8,514 bases of DNA from NCBI GenBank assembly GCA_051306415.1, contig JBPPNE010000172.1:1-8514 (forward strand). The letters are read 5' to 3'. The stretch is from CBDDRG01 sp051306415. GTDB taxonomy: Bacteria > Pseudomonadota > Gammaproteobacteria > Pseudomonadales > Porticoccaceae. A program made the translations under genes and the position numbers. The notes beneath the pieces were generated by a model. That model searched no databases and was not told the DNA's origin. It saw nothing but the letters and a program-made list of their open reading frames with translations. The first letter of the stretch is position 1, and every line of letters begins with the position of its first letter. This document shows, piece after piece, positions 1 to 7,307 of the stretch.

Positions 1-69
1 GCCGTCCGGCATGGCTATCGGCCCCTCCGGAAACATCAACCCCGACGCGATTTGTCTTATCTTCGCCAT
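1..69 (-). CDS. SMP-30/gluconolactonase (LRE) family protein, N-terminal fragment cut by the window edge
   Basis: The first 23 codons of a minus-strand gene run off the left edge. The translation reads MAKIRQIASGLMFPEGPIAM then PDG. The IASGL..PEGP...PDG pattern is the typical opening strand of SMP-30/gluconolactonase/LRE-like six-bladed beta-propeller enzymes. In that family the Glu of the EGP motif (residue 15 here) is a ligand of the catalytic divalent metal, and members hydrolyse lactones of sugar acids or other small organic esters. The ATG at 69 is preferred because GGGGTGG lies 5 bases upstream as a ribosome binding site; a GTG three codons earlier is the alternative. The gene starts 113 bases after the cyclase stop codon on the same strand, so it could be the fourth gene of the cluster. 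Only the beginning is visible, so substrate and completeness cannot be judged. Confidence 0.72.
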   Translation of the reverse strand, partial: MAKIRQIASGLMFPEGPIAMPDG

Positions 70-158
70 ATCAGCCACCCCGAATTTAATTGTTTTGTTT
101 GTGGTCGCCGTAACTGTAGGTCAGGTTCGGCTACTGTGGCAACCCGGCAACGCTGACC

Positions 159-182
159 GATCACTGGCATCCTGCAGTGATC
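159..182 (-). terminator. Perfect 8-bp hairpin directly after the cyclase stop codon
   Basis: GATCACTG (159-166) and CAGTGATC (175-182) form a perfect 8-bp inverted repeat with an 8-base loop, starting one base after the TAG stop of the cyclase gene. No run of T follows in the minus-strand direction, so this is not a classic intrinsic terminator. It may be a weak terminator, an mRNA 3'-end stabiliser, or an operator-like dyad for the downstream SMP-30 gene. Confidence 0.3.
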
Positions 183-3100
183 CTACGCCGAGGCGCTCAG
201 CTCGATGGCAATACGCTCAGCATGACCGGCCGCGCTGATCTCGCGATAGCCCGCCAGGGCAGCGATTAAATCGTCCCGGGCACGACCTCGCTGCCCACGC
301 TTTGCAGCCAGGCGCGCGCGCTGTTCCATGACTTGTGGACGCAGGGCCCCGCCGCCGCTGGCATCGACCAACTGTAACGCCCGCTCCAGCGCCTGGGTGA
401 CTAACTCGATATCGACATGACCCGCATCGGCCAGCAATGCCTGGACCAGACTGAGTTGGCCCAGGCACTCGAAATAGGCCACGCCCTGTGCCTGACTGAC
501 CGTGATGGCCTGCCGCGCCGATATTCGGGCCTCCACGTGTTTGCCGCAACGCAGCTGGGCATCGGACAGCAGCGCCAGGCAGCGCGCTTCGACTTCAAGG
601 TGGGCACGGTATTGCCGACAGTGGTTCAGACATTCCAGGGCTGCGACTTCGGCGCCGGCGTAGTCGCCCTGCATGAACAGGCTGATGGCCCGACTCCGCT
701 TGGCGACGCCGCGAGTGAAATCGCTGGCGACCTGTTCGGCCAAAGCGTACCCCCGGGCTGAATCCGCGACCACCTCGCTCACCAGCGGATGCTGAGCCGA
801 CAGACCGCGCGGAACCGTCTCTTCAGCTTTATTGGCGAGATGCCAGATCAGCTCCTCGGTCAACCCAGCCGCGGTGGCGAGCGCAATGCCCTTGCGATTC
901 ATCGCCAGCGCGGCGTCCAGTTGCCCGGCCGCGGACAGCAGTAGCGCGCCATTGTTCATGCAGGTCACCAGCACACTGAAACCCATGGCCTGACCAAAGC
1001 CGACGTCGCCCTTGGCCATGTCCTGGGCCATTTGGGCCTGTTCAAGACCCAGTTCGAGTCGCCCGCGCACGTACAGGGAATAGGAGCAATTGCCCAGCAG
1101 GGAACCGGCAACTTCGGCGGAAACACCGTCCATGTGCGCGACAATGTCATCGATTGTCAGGCTCCAGTTGCGCACATTACCGGCCATCATGCCCAGAGCT
1201 GCGGCGCGCGCCGCGCGGATCATGATCGCTATATCCGCGAGCCCGGCCGCCTCCGCCAGCGCCCGCCCTTCGCTGTAAAGGATCTCCAACTCATCGTCGG
1301 ACATGGTGAAGCGCCAGGCGCCGCCGGTCACCAGTTCGACCAGCCCCTGCAGACGAATTTGCTGACGCTGATCCGATACCGGCAGATCGGCGGTCAGCGC
1401 CAGCATCTTTTGGATGTACTGCATCTGCTGGCTGCGGTTGCTACCGCGTATATGCGCTGCGGCCCGAGCATAGGCCTGCGCAGCGGCGAGCGGCTCGCGG
1501 GCGTGCTCGCGATGATAGGCGATCATGGCTGACTGCTCGTCGAGCGTGTCGGCAAACAGCGCCTCCAGACTCGCGGCCACCCGCGAGTGTGCCTGCCGGC
1601 GCTTGTCGCGCAACTGCGAATTCAAGGCAACTTCCTGGGTAAGGGCGTGTTTGAAGCTGTAGAGGGTGCGAGCACCAGGATTGGGTTCAAAGATGAATTC
1701 ACCGTGCTTGAGTCGATTCAGCGCTGGCGACAGCGCGTCCCACTCCTGACCGCTGAGGTGCCGAATCAGCTCAACGGAGAATTCGCGGCCAATCACCGCG
1801 GCTAGCTGCAACAGCGCCTTGTCGTCTTCGCCCAGCCGGTCGATACGGGCAGACAGCACCGACTGCACGGAGGCCGGAATCTGCAATTGATGCAGTGGCC
1901 GGTTTAGACGGTAATGCGCCGGCGCCAGACTCAGGTCGCCTGACTCGCGCAGTGACTGCACGATTTCTTCGCAAAAAAACGGGTTGCCGCCAGTGCGCCG
2001 GAAAATCTCGTCGGCGAGTCCAGCGGTACTGGGGTCAGCACCGAGCAGATCGACCAGCATGTCGCGAATGGCGTCGGACGCCAGCGGCGCCAGGGTCACC
2101 CGACAATAGGGCAATTTGCGCATCCAGTCAGCGTCATATTCGGGCCGGAAGCTGACCACCAGCAGATGCCTGCTGCCGGCCAGCGCATCTATCCATCGCT
2201 CCAGGAACTGGGCGCTGGTCGGGTCCAGCCAATGCAAGTCCTCGATACAGGTGACGATGGTTTCGTTACCGCTGCCAGCGCCACCAATGATGAGCTGGGG
2301 CAAGGTCAGCAACTGGCGCTGTCTGGCGTCCGGATCAATGCGCTGCGCAGAAGCGCCCGGGTCGGCCACACCCAGCAACTCAAACACCAGCGGTGCCACT
2401 TCGCCGCCACTGTTGCCCAGGGCAAGCAATCTGCCGCTGATCTTTTTTCTGGCGCCGGCGCTGTGATCGCGCTCGTCGATGCCGAAGAACGTCCGAAAGA
2501 TCTGCAACATCGGCAGGTAGGGGACAGCGATGCCGTGCGATACCGCCTGCCCGCTCAGCACGGTCATACCACCGCCGCGACAGCGTTCCAGGAATTCGTG
2601 ACACAGCCGGCTCTTGCCGGTGCCGGCCTCGGCGACGACGCCCACTACCTGGCCATTTCCCGCGCGCGCCTGCATCAGCGCATTGTCGAGCGTCGCCAGA
2701 TCGTCCTCCCGTCCGACGAATCGTGTCAGCCCGCGCTGGCGGGACGCTTCGAAGCGGTTGGCATCGATCGCAACGGAGTGCAGCTGGAACACTTCCAGCG
2801 GTTTCGTCACCCCCTTGATCCTTCGCCGCCCCAGCGACGCGACTTCGCACAGACCGATGACCTGGCGCTGGCAGAACTCCGACATCAGGATGTCGTTGGC
2901 GTCGGCCATGGCCTCTAGCCGCGCGGCAATGCCCACCACTTGACCCTGCGCCGTATAATCCATGCGCAGGTCGTCGCCGATGCTGCCAACCACCACTTCA
3001 CCCGAATTCAAGCCGATGCGCACGGCGAAGGTCAGCCCGTACTCACGCTGCACGCGCGCGTTCAGGGGCACAATGCTGTCGTGGATTTTCAGTGCCGCGA

Positions 3101-3626
3101 GACAGGCGCGCCGAGCATGGTCCTCGGCCGCAATGGGCGCGCCGAACAGCGCCATGACGCCGTCCCCGGTGTACTGGTTGACGGTGCCCTCAAGGGCGTG
3201 GACGGCGCCGGTCAGCACGACAAAGAAATCGTTGAGCACTTCGTGCCAGTCCTCGGCGCCAAGACGCTCCGCCAGGACCATGGACTCGACGACATCGCAA
3301 AACAGCACCGTGACCTGCTTGTTCTCGCCCTCGATCGCGGAACGTGCCGACAGAATCTTTTCTGCCAGATGGCGCGGCGTGTAGGCAGCGGCTGGCGCTT
3401 TGACCGACGCTGCCGGAGCAACCTGGCTGCGCCAGACCAGGACCTTGTTGTCCTCGTCGACAGCGAGCTGGCGCGCATGTATCAGCTCGTCCTTGATGTC
3501 CTCGATATCCTCATCGCTCAGTTGGAAGCGACGCTTCAGGCCGCGATAGGAAATCCGCTGCTCGCTTTGCAGCGCTGCGGTGAGCCGTTCCAGCAGGGCG
3601 TCAAAATCGCCGGTTGTCGGGAACAA
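183..3626 (-). CDS. Class III adenylate/guanylate cyclase-domain protein with AAA/STAND ATPase and TPR-like C-terminus
   Basis: A 1147-residue cytoplasmic signalling protein; no membrane segment or signal peptide is visible. Residues 1-70 are a helical domain common at the front of this family (ISYRGLKRRF, DELIHARQLAVDED). Residues 101-285 are a class III cyclase domain with both metal-binding aspartates, D111 in LFCDVVES and D155 in YTGDGVMALFG, and the R236 of the GIAARLE helix. Position 151 is Gln where Lys selects adenine, and 232 is Gly where Asn normally stabilises the transition state. Residues 300-600 are a MalT/STAND-like ATPase: VGREDDL at 304, Walker A AEAGTGKS ending at S339, Walker B CIEDLHW around D463, then a SFRPEY motif. 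Residues 650-1147 are Ala/Leu-rich helical repeats resembling TPRs. The start is TTG at 3626, because an in-frame TAG lies two codons upstream and the family N-terminus begins here. The gene lies 125 bases after the lipoxygenase gene. The family call is firm; product and stimulus are unknown. Confidence 0.93.
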   Translation of the reverse strand: MFPTTGDFDALLERLTAALQSEQRISYRGLKRRFQLSDEDIEDIKDELIHARQLAVDEDNKVLVWRSQVAPAASVKAPAAAYTPRHLAEKILSARSAIEGENKQVTVLFCDVVESMVLAERLGAEDWHEVLNDFFVVLTGAVHALEGTVNQYTGDGVMALFGAPIAAEDHARRACLAALKIHDSIVPLNARVQREYGLTFAVRIGLNSGEVVVGSIGDDLRMDYTAQGQVVGIAARLEAMADANDILMSEFCQRQVIGLCEVASLGRRRIKGVTKPLEVFQLHSVAIDANRFEASRQRGLTRFVGREDDLATLDNALMQARAGNGQVVGVVAEAGTGKSRLCHEFLERCRGGGMTVLSGQAVSHGIAVPYLPMLQIFRTFFGIDERDHSAGARKKISGRLLALGNSGGEVAPLVFELLGVADPGASAQRIDPDARQRQLLTLPQLIIGGAGSGNETIVTCIEDLHWLDPTSAQFLERWIDALAGSRHLLVVSFRPEYDADWMRKLPYCRVTLAPLASDAIRDMLVDLLGADPSTAGLADEIFRRTGGNPFFCEEIVQSLRESGDLSLAPAHYRLNRPLHQLQIPASVQSVLSARIDRLGEDDKALLQLAAVIGREFSVELIRHLSGQEWDALSPALNRLKHGEFIFEPNPGARTLYSFKHALTQEVALNSQLRDKRRQAHSRVAASLEALFADTLDEQSAMIAYHREHAREPLAAAQAYARAAAHIRGSNRSQQMQYIQKMLALTADLPVSDQRQQIRLQGLVELVTGGAWRFTMSDDELEILYSEGRALAEAAGLADIAIMIRAARAAALGMMAGNVRNWSLTIDDIVAHMDGVSAEVAGSLLGNCSYSLYVRGRLELGLEQAQMAQDMAKGDVGFGQAMGFSVLVTCMNNGALLLSAAGQLDAALAMNRKGIALATAAGLTEELIWHLANKAEETVPRGLSAQHPLVSEVVADSARGYALAEQVASDFTRGVAKRSRAISLFMQGDYAGAEVAALECLNHCRQYRAHLEVEARCLALLSDAQLRCGKHVEARISARQAITVSQAQGVAYFECLGQLSLVQALLADAGHVDIELVTQALERALQLVDASGGGALRPQVMEQRARLAAKRGQRGRARDDLIAALAGYREISAAGHAERIAIELSASA

Positions 3627-3751
3627 GGTCTAGAAACTCACTTTTTATATTTCGGTATGTTTGCGATCGACACCGACGACGGTAACGCCGAGGATCGCCC
3701 ATTTGTCGGGAGTACGCCAGGAATGCCTGCCACGGTCACGGTGCGCAAGTC
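3627..3751 (-). other. Lipoxygenase-cyclase intergenic spacer
   Basis: These 125 bases separate the lipoxygenase stop from the TTG start of the cyclase gene. The last 35 bases before the TTG are clearly richer in A+T than the surroundings (GAAATATAAAAAGTGAG on the minus strand), which could contribute a -10-like element (TATAAA). I see no convincing -35 partner and only a weak GTGAG as ribosome binding site. No hairpin with a T run is present, so read-through from the lipoxygenase gene is possible. Confidence 0.3.
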
Positions 3752-5320
3752 TCAATACTGAATGCTGCTGGCCAGTTCATCAACCCGCGCGTATCGCCTG
3801 ATATCCACCCCGTCCTTGATCAGCCGCTGCTCGGTCGCGGCCAGGTCCGCGATGAATTGCCCGGCTGCCGCGCGCAGGGTTTCGCTATCGAAGTCATAAG
3901 TGACGTCCTTGAGCAGCGCGACATTGTGCGGCTTGAAGAACATCTCGAACGCCAGCGTGCTCTTGAACATGTCCCAGCCGCTGAGAATTTGCCGACGACT
4001 GTAGGCTGGTGCCTGCCGGGAATCCGGCGGCGGCACGCGTACGCGAAAACCGGTCCGATGCGGCCCCAGCTTGCCGAACGTGCAATGTTCCGCACCATGG
4101 GCGATCGCCACATCCCAGATAAAGGTCGTCACCGCCGTGACCAGGCGTGGATCGCCGCTTTCGTCCATCGCCAGGATTTCATCGTCGTCGGGAAAGCCCG
4201 GCAGCCAACCGGCGATATAGTGCGCCCAGCGGCGGATGTAATAGATTTCCTCACGGCCCCGATCCGAGTCCTGCATGGCCAGAATGTGCGCAACGACCTT
4301 GCGCACAAACCTCTTCACCGTGTCGTGGTAGGCGGTGAGATAAAGCCCGTAGTCGGACGGAATATCGCGCACGGCAGTGGCATAGCTCCAGCGCGGATGC
4401 GCCGGTCCCGGTGCGTCGGCGGGCGCGTATTTGGACAGTGGATTGGGATAGCCGAGATAGCCGGCCGCCACCATCTGACGCACCTCCGTGCTGGTACCCA
4501 CGAACGGCGCGTAGAACTCCCCTCGGGTTTCGCTGACCACGGAATTGCCGCCTTCCAGCACGGCGTTGTCCACCGGCAGTTGCAACCGCAAATGCGGCTT
4601 GAGCAGCTTGAACAGCGTGTGCTTCATCGGCACGCTGCTCTGGGTGATGGCATTGACAGTATCGTAGGGGAAATGCGTGGCCGGGTGGCCGCACAGCGTC
4701 ACCATGTGAGCGCCGCCCTGAATGGCGAAATACTTGGCCAGCACCCAGGCCTTGACATCCGCGGGCGTCAGCACCACATGCTGCCAGCCATCGCCTTCCA
4801 GATGGCCGATGGAGATGGCGAGGACACCGGCACTGCCGCGCTCGCCGTCGCGCGCCAGCAGCACGATGGTGGGTGCCACATACATGCCGGGATAGGGCTG
4901 CACGTCCTGGATCGGCGTGAAGTCGGCAGTCAGGTACTGCCGTGCAGGATCCAGCGGCCCCAAGCGGCGACCAAACTCCGTTGCCGCCAGTTCATCGGCG
5001 CTGCGCCGGCGCAGGAACTTGCTGTAATTGGTGGTCGCCAGTATCGCGGCGAACTCGGCGTCCGGCAGGTGATCAATCCTGCTGTGCACGAACCAGTTGT
5101 AGAACGCCAAGGGCAGCTTGGTAACCAGCGCCTTGATGTAATTCCAGCGCACGGTGCGGTTCCAGTCCTCCTGGTCCGCTGGCGAGGGATGCAGCACCTC
5201 CGCCGCCATGGCCATCGGATGATCCGGCGCCGGCTGTGGCCACGGCCCCTTCCGGTCGCAGAGGAAATCGGTGCGCGGAAGTGGGTAGATCTGACTGTGT
5301 GCCGACGTTACCGCTGTCAT
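3752..5320 (-). CDS. Compact bacterial lipoxygenase (no PLAT domain)
   Basis: A 522-residue protein of the lipoxygenase family, non-heme metal dioxygenases that add O2 to polyunsaturated fatty acids to give hydroperoxides. The signature is at residues 205-245: H212 and H216, exactly 18 residues before H234, then H243, within HTLFKLLKPHLR, which matches the conserved His-rich lipoxygenase helix. The next ligand helix is AIAHGAEHCTFG with H408 and H412, where the second site is Asn or His in known enzymes. The protein ends SSIQY, aligning with the family's C-terminal NSISI, so a terminal carboxylate ligand is possible but from Tyr522. The H212-H216 spacing is x3 rather than the usual x4. No N-terminal PLAT/C2 domain or signal peptide is seen. 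The ATG at 5320 has GGGGGA just upstream. A longer in-frame reading to 5566 is low-complexity Arg/Ser/Cys sequence overlapping the glutaminase end, so it was rejected. The gene lies 73 bases after the glutaminase gene. Confidence 0.9.
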   Translation of the reverse strand: MTAVTSAHSQIYPLPRTDFLCDRKGPWPQPAPDHPMAMAAEVLHPSPADQEDWNRTVRWNYIKALVTKLPLAFYNWFVHSRIDHLPDAEFAAILATTNYSKFLRRRSADELAATEFGRRLGPLDPARQYLTADFTPIQDVQPYPGMYVAPTIVLLARDGERGSAGVLAISIGHLEGDGWQHVVLTPADVKAWVLAKYFAIQGGAHMVTLCGHPATHFPYDTVNAITQSSVPMKHTLFKLLKPHLRLQLPVDNAVLEGGNSVVSETRGEFYAPFVGTSTEVRQMVAAGYLGYPNPLSKYAPADAPGPAHPRWSYATAVRDIPSDYGLYLTAYHDTVKRFVRKVVAHILAMQDSDRGREEIYYIRRWAHYIAGWLPGFPDDDEILAMDESGDPRLVTAVTTFIWDVAIAHGAEHCTFGKLGPHRTGFRVRVPPPDSRQAPAYSRRQILSGWDMFKSTLAFEMFFKPHNVALLKDVTYDFDSETLRAAAGQFIADLAATEQRLIKDGVDIRRYARVDELASSIQY

Positions 5321-5361
5321 TGGTCCCCCAGAAGGTGCCAGTCGGCACCGGACTTTGTCAT
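5317..5361 (-). CDS. Possible 14-codon leader ORF coupled to the lipoxygenase start
   Basis: On the minus strand an ATG at 5361 opens a 14-codon reading frame, MTKSGADWHLLGDQ, whose TGA overlaps the lipoxygenase ATG (sequence CAATGA). A GCAGG element lies 7 bases before it. This arrangement would allow translational coupling or leader-peptide control of the lipoxygenase. The peptide has no recognisable family and no run of one regulatory amino acid, so it could easily be chance. Confidence 0.2.
   Translation of the reverse strand: MTKSGADWHLLGDQ
5334..5349 (-). promoter_or_regulatory. Hairpin just upstream of the lipoxygenase ribosome binding site
   Basis: GGTGCC (5334-5339), a 4-base loop, and GGCACC (5344-5349) form a perfect 6-bp G+C-rich stem. 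It ends about 13 bases before the lipoxygenase ATG and 4 bases before its GGGGGA element. It could pause or process the transcript between glutaminase and lipoxygenase, or influence ribosome access. No T run follows, only TTCT, so efficient termination is unlikely. Confidence 0.35.
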
Positions 5362-5393
5362 GGTATGCCTGCGGTCTGTGCGCGAATAAAACC

Positions 5394-7235
5394 CTACTCA
5401 CCACCGCCACGTATCTGTAGCTCCCGCGCCTCCTTGGCAAGACGCCGCGCCAGATCCGGCGCCAGGCGCAGCAACAGCTTGGTCTGCAGGGACTGGTCGA
5501 TATCGGCAAATTGCACCTCGTAGCAGCGCGTGGCGACGATTGCGCGGGCCTCCGCCGAGCGGACACCTTCAGTCACCAAAGCGAACTCACCCAGGGACAT
5601 ACCCGCGCGCAGCGTGTTCAGGCGCCGCTCGCGCTGGGCATCTGACTTGACCACGATATCGACTGCGCCCGCCAGCACCATGAACAGAGAGCGGCCTTCG
5701 TCGCCGGCACGAAACAGAGATTCGCCAGGCTGGAATTCACAGTAATGGCAAATCTCGCGCAGGCACTCGATTTCGGCGGGCTCTAGCCCTGTGCACAGCG
5801 CCTGCCGCTCCAGCGGCACTGTCTCCTCGGCACCCTGCGTCGGTGCATATTGCCGCACGAGCTGGTCTTCGCACCATTCGAGCGCGCGGTCGTCGTCGGA
5901 AAAACGCAGCAGGGCGGTGACGTCGAGACCTTGGGCCTCGCGCGCAAGGTCGCGCCGGAAGCCGTACTTGTTGCCGGTGCCGGTGAAGTACAGGGTCTTG
6001 CCGGCCTTCGCAAACGCCAGCGCCAGATCGGCGAACAACCGTGTCGAGGCGCGATCAACTTCGACCACACGACGAAAATCGACAATCACGAACTGGGTAT
6101 CGGCGAGTTGCTCGACCAGGGTCTTGGCGACCGAGTCGGTGGAGGCAAATTTCAGCTCGCCCTGCAGCTCAAAGACCCGGATGCGTGCGCCGTGATCGCG
6201 CAATACGGCGCGCTCGTACTCATAGTGGACCCGCCGCGAACTGACTTTGGCGGCATCGTAAGCCAGCCGCAGCACTGACGAGGAGCTGGCCCTGGCAACC
6301 TGAAACAGGTGCACGCCGTAATCCCGCGAGAGTTCTTCGCAGACCCGGATGCCGCGCACGCTGTTGCCTTTCTTGTCCAGCGGCGGTGAGAAGATACCCA
6401 GGCCGAACTGCCCGGGCAGCACCGCCATGATGCCGCCGCCGACACCGCTCTTGGCCGGCATGCCGACCTCGAACAGCCACTGACCGGAATAGTCGTACAT
6501 CCCACAGGTGCTCATCACGCTGAGCACTTTTTCCACGTAAGGCTGTTCCAGCGCAACCACACCGGTGATCGGGTTGACGCCATTGTTGGCCAGGCAGGCG
6601 CCAATGATCGCAAGATCGCGCGCTGTCACCTGGATGGCACACTGTCTGAAGTAGGTGTCCAGCACTTCTTCGGGAACGCCACCCAGAATCTCGGCATTGC
6701 GCAACAGATGAGAAATGGCGCGGTTGCGATGCCCGGTGTCGCGCTCCGAGCGATAAACCGCGTCATCAACACTGACCGCATGTCCGGTGTATTTTTCAAA
6801 GCGTTTGAGGATGCAGGCCAGGCGGTCGTCGGCCGACTCTGCGTTGATCAGCCCGGTGGTGGCGATGGCGCCGGCGTTGATCATGGGGTTCAGTGGCCGG
6901 CCGGTTTCCGGTTCCAGGCTGATGGAGTTGAAGGCCTCGCCGCTGGGCTCGACGCCGACCTTGGCGAACACGCCATCAATGCCGCGATCCTCCAGCGCCA
7001 TGCCGTAAACCAGCGCCTTGGAAATCGACTGTACCGTGAACTGTTCGCGCGAATCACCCACTTGGTAGACGTGGCCGTCCACCGTGACCAGCGCAATGCC
7101 GAACCAGTCGGCGTTGGCCAAGGCCAACTCTGGAATGTAGCTGGCGACGGCGCCGTCGTTGACGGCCGTCAGCCGCGCGTGAAGTTGCTCGAGATAGGCT
7201 TGAAACGGAACGAATTCTGAACCCTTGCACTGCAC
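5394..7235 (-). CDS. glsA: Glutaminase A fused to STAS and cyclic-nucleotide-binding domains
   Basis: A 613-residue cytoplasmic enzyme. Residues 8-310 are a complete serine-dependent glutaminase (glutamine to glutamate plus ammonia), with S70 and K73 of the SISK nucleophile motif and the substrate-site residues Y33, N120, E164, N171, Y195, Y247 and V265 all present in their family contexts. Residues 352-455 form a STAS-like domain (RIRVFELQGEL...FVIVDFRRV...DRAST), with S397 near the usual anti-sigma-antagonist phosphosite. Residues 488-600 are a cyclic-nucleotide-binding domain: FQPGESLFRAGDE, then a phosphate-binding cassette LGEFALV...RSA with E550 and R559, the residues that hold the ribose and phosphate. 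Ordinary bacterial glutaminases are about 310 residues, so the C-terminal half is an added regulatory module. The start is GTG at 7235, 6 bases after a strong AGGAGGAGGGGG. It is the first gene of the minus-strand cluster. Regulation of the glutaminase by cAMP or cGMP is inference. Confidence 0.93.
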   Translation of the reverse strand: MQCKGSEFVPFQAYLEQLHARLTAVNDGAVASYIPELALANADWFGIALVTVDGHVYQVGDSREQFTVQSISKALVYGMALEDRGIDGVFAKVGVEPSGEAFNSISLEPETGRPLNPMINAGAIATTGLINAESADDRLACILKRFEKYTGHAVSVDDAVYRSERDTGHRNRAISHLLRNAEILGGVPEEVLDTYFRQCAIQVTARDLAIIGACLANNGVNPITGVVALEQPYVEKVLSVMSTCGMYDYSGQWLFEVGMPAKSGVGGGIMAVLPGQFGLGIFSPPLDKKGNSVRGIRVCEELSRDYGVHLFQVARASSSSVLRLAYDAAKVSSRRVHYEYERAVLRDHGARIRVFELQGELKFASTDSVAKTLVEQLADTQFVIVDFRRVVEVDRASTRLFADLALAFAKAGKTLYFTGTGNKYGFRRDLAREAQGLDVTALLRFSDDDRALEWCEDQLVRQYAPTQGAEETVPLERQALCTGLEPAEIECLREICHYCEFQPGESLFRAGDEGRSLFMVLAGAVDIVVKSDAQRERRLNTLRAGMSLGEFALVTEGVRSAEARAIVATRCYEVQFADIDQSLQTKLLLRLAPDLARRLAKEARELQIRGGGE

Positions 7236-7241
7236 GTCTGG

Positions 7242-7253
7242 CCCCCTCCTCCT
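7242..7253 (-). promoter_or_regulatory. Strong ribosome binding site for the glutaminase GTG start
   Basis: The minus strand reads AGGAGGAGGGGG, ending 6 bases before the GTG at 7235. This purine block fixes the non-ATG start, which has no nearby in-frame ATG competitor, and suggests efficient translation of the first gene in the cluster. Confidence 0.7.
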
Positions 7254-7307
7254 GCCGTGTCTGGGCGACGACCACTCGCAATCTACATTGCATGGCAGTC
7301 GAACTGA

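Noticed and set aside
11..238. 75-codon plus-strand frame at the left edge
   Set aside because: It runs antisense to the SMP-30 start and the cyclase end, and its translation has no motif.
2166..3761. Plus-strand frames of 250 and 273 codons opposite the cyclase gene
   Set aside because: They overlap conserved cyclase and ATPase motifs on the other strand and show no family signature; they are shadow frames.
3857..5389. A 510-codon plus-strand open frame opposite the lipoxygenase
   Set aside because: It is fully antisense to a gene with conserved metal-ligand motifs. Its translation is His/Arg/Gly-rich with no recognisable motif, as expected for a shadow frame in high-G+C DNA.
5321..5566. 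N-terminal extension of the lipoxygenase frame by 82 codons
   Set aside because: The extra residues are Arg/Ser/Cys/Pro-rich, overlap the end of the glutaminase gene by about 170 bases, and do not resemble a PLAT domain. The ATG at 5320 has a purine-rich site ahead of it.
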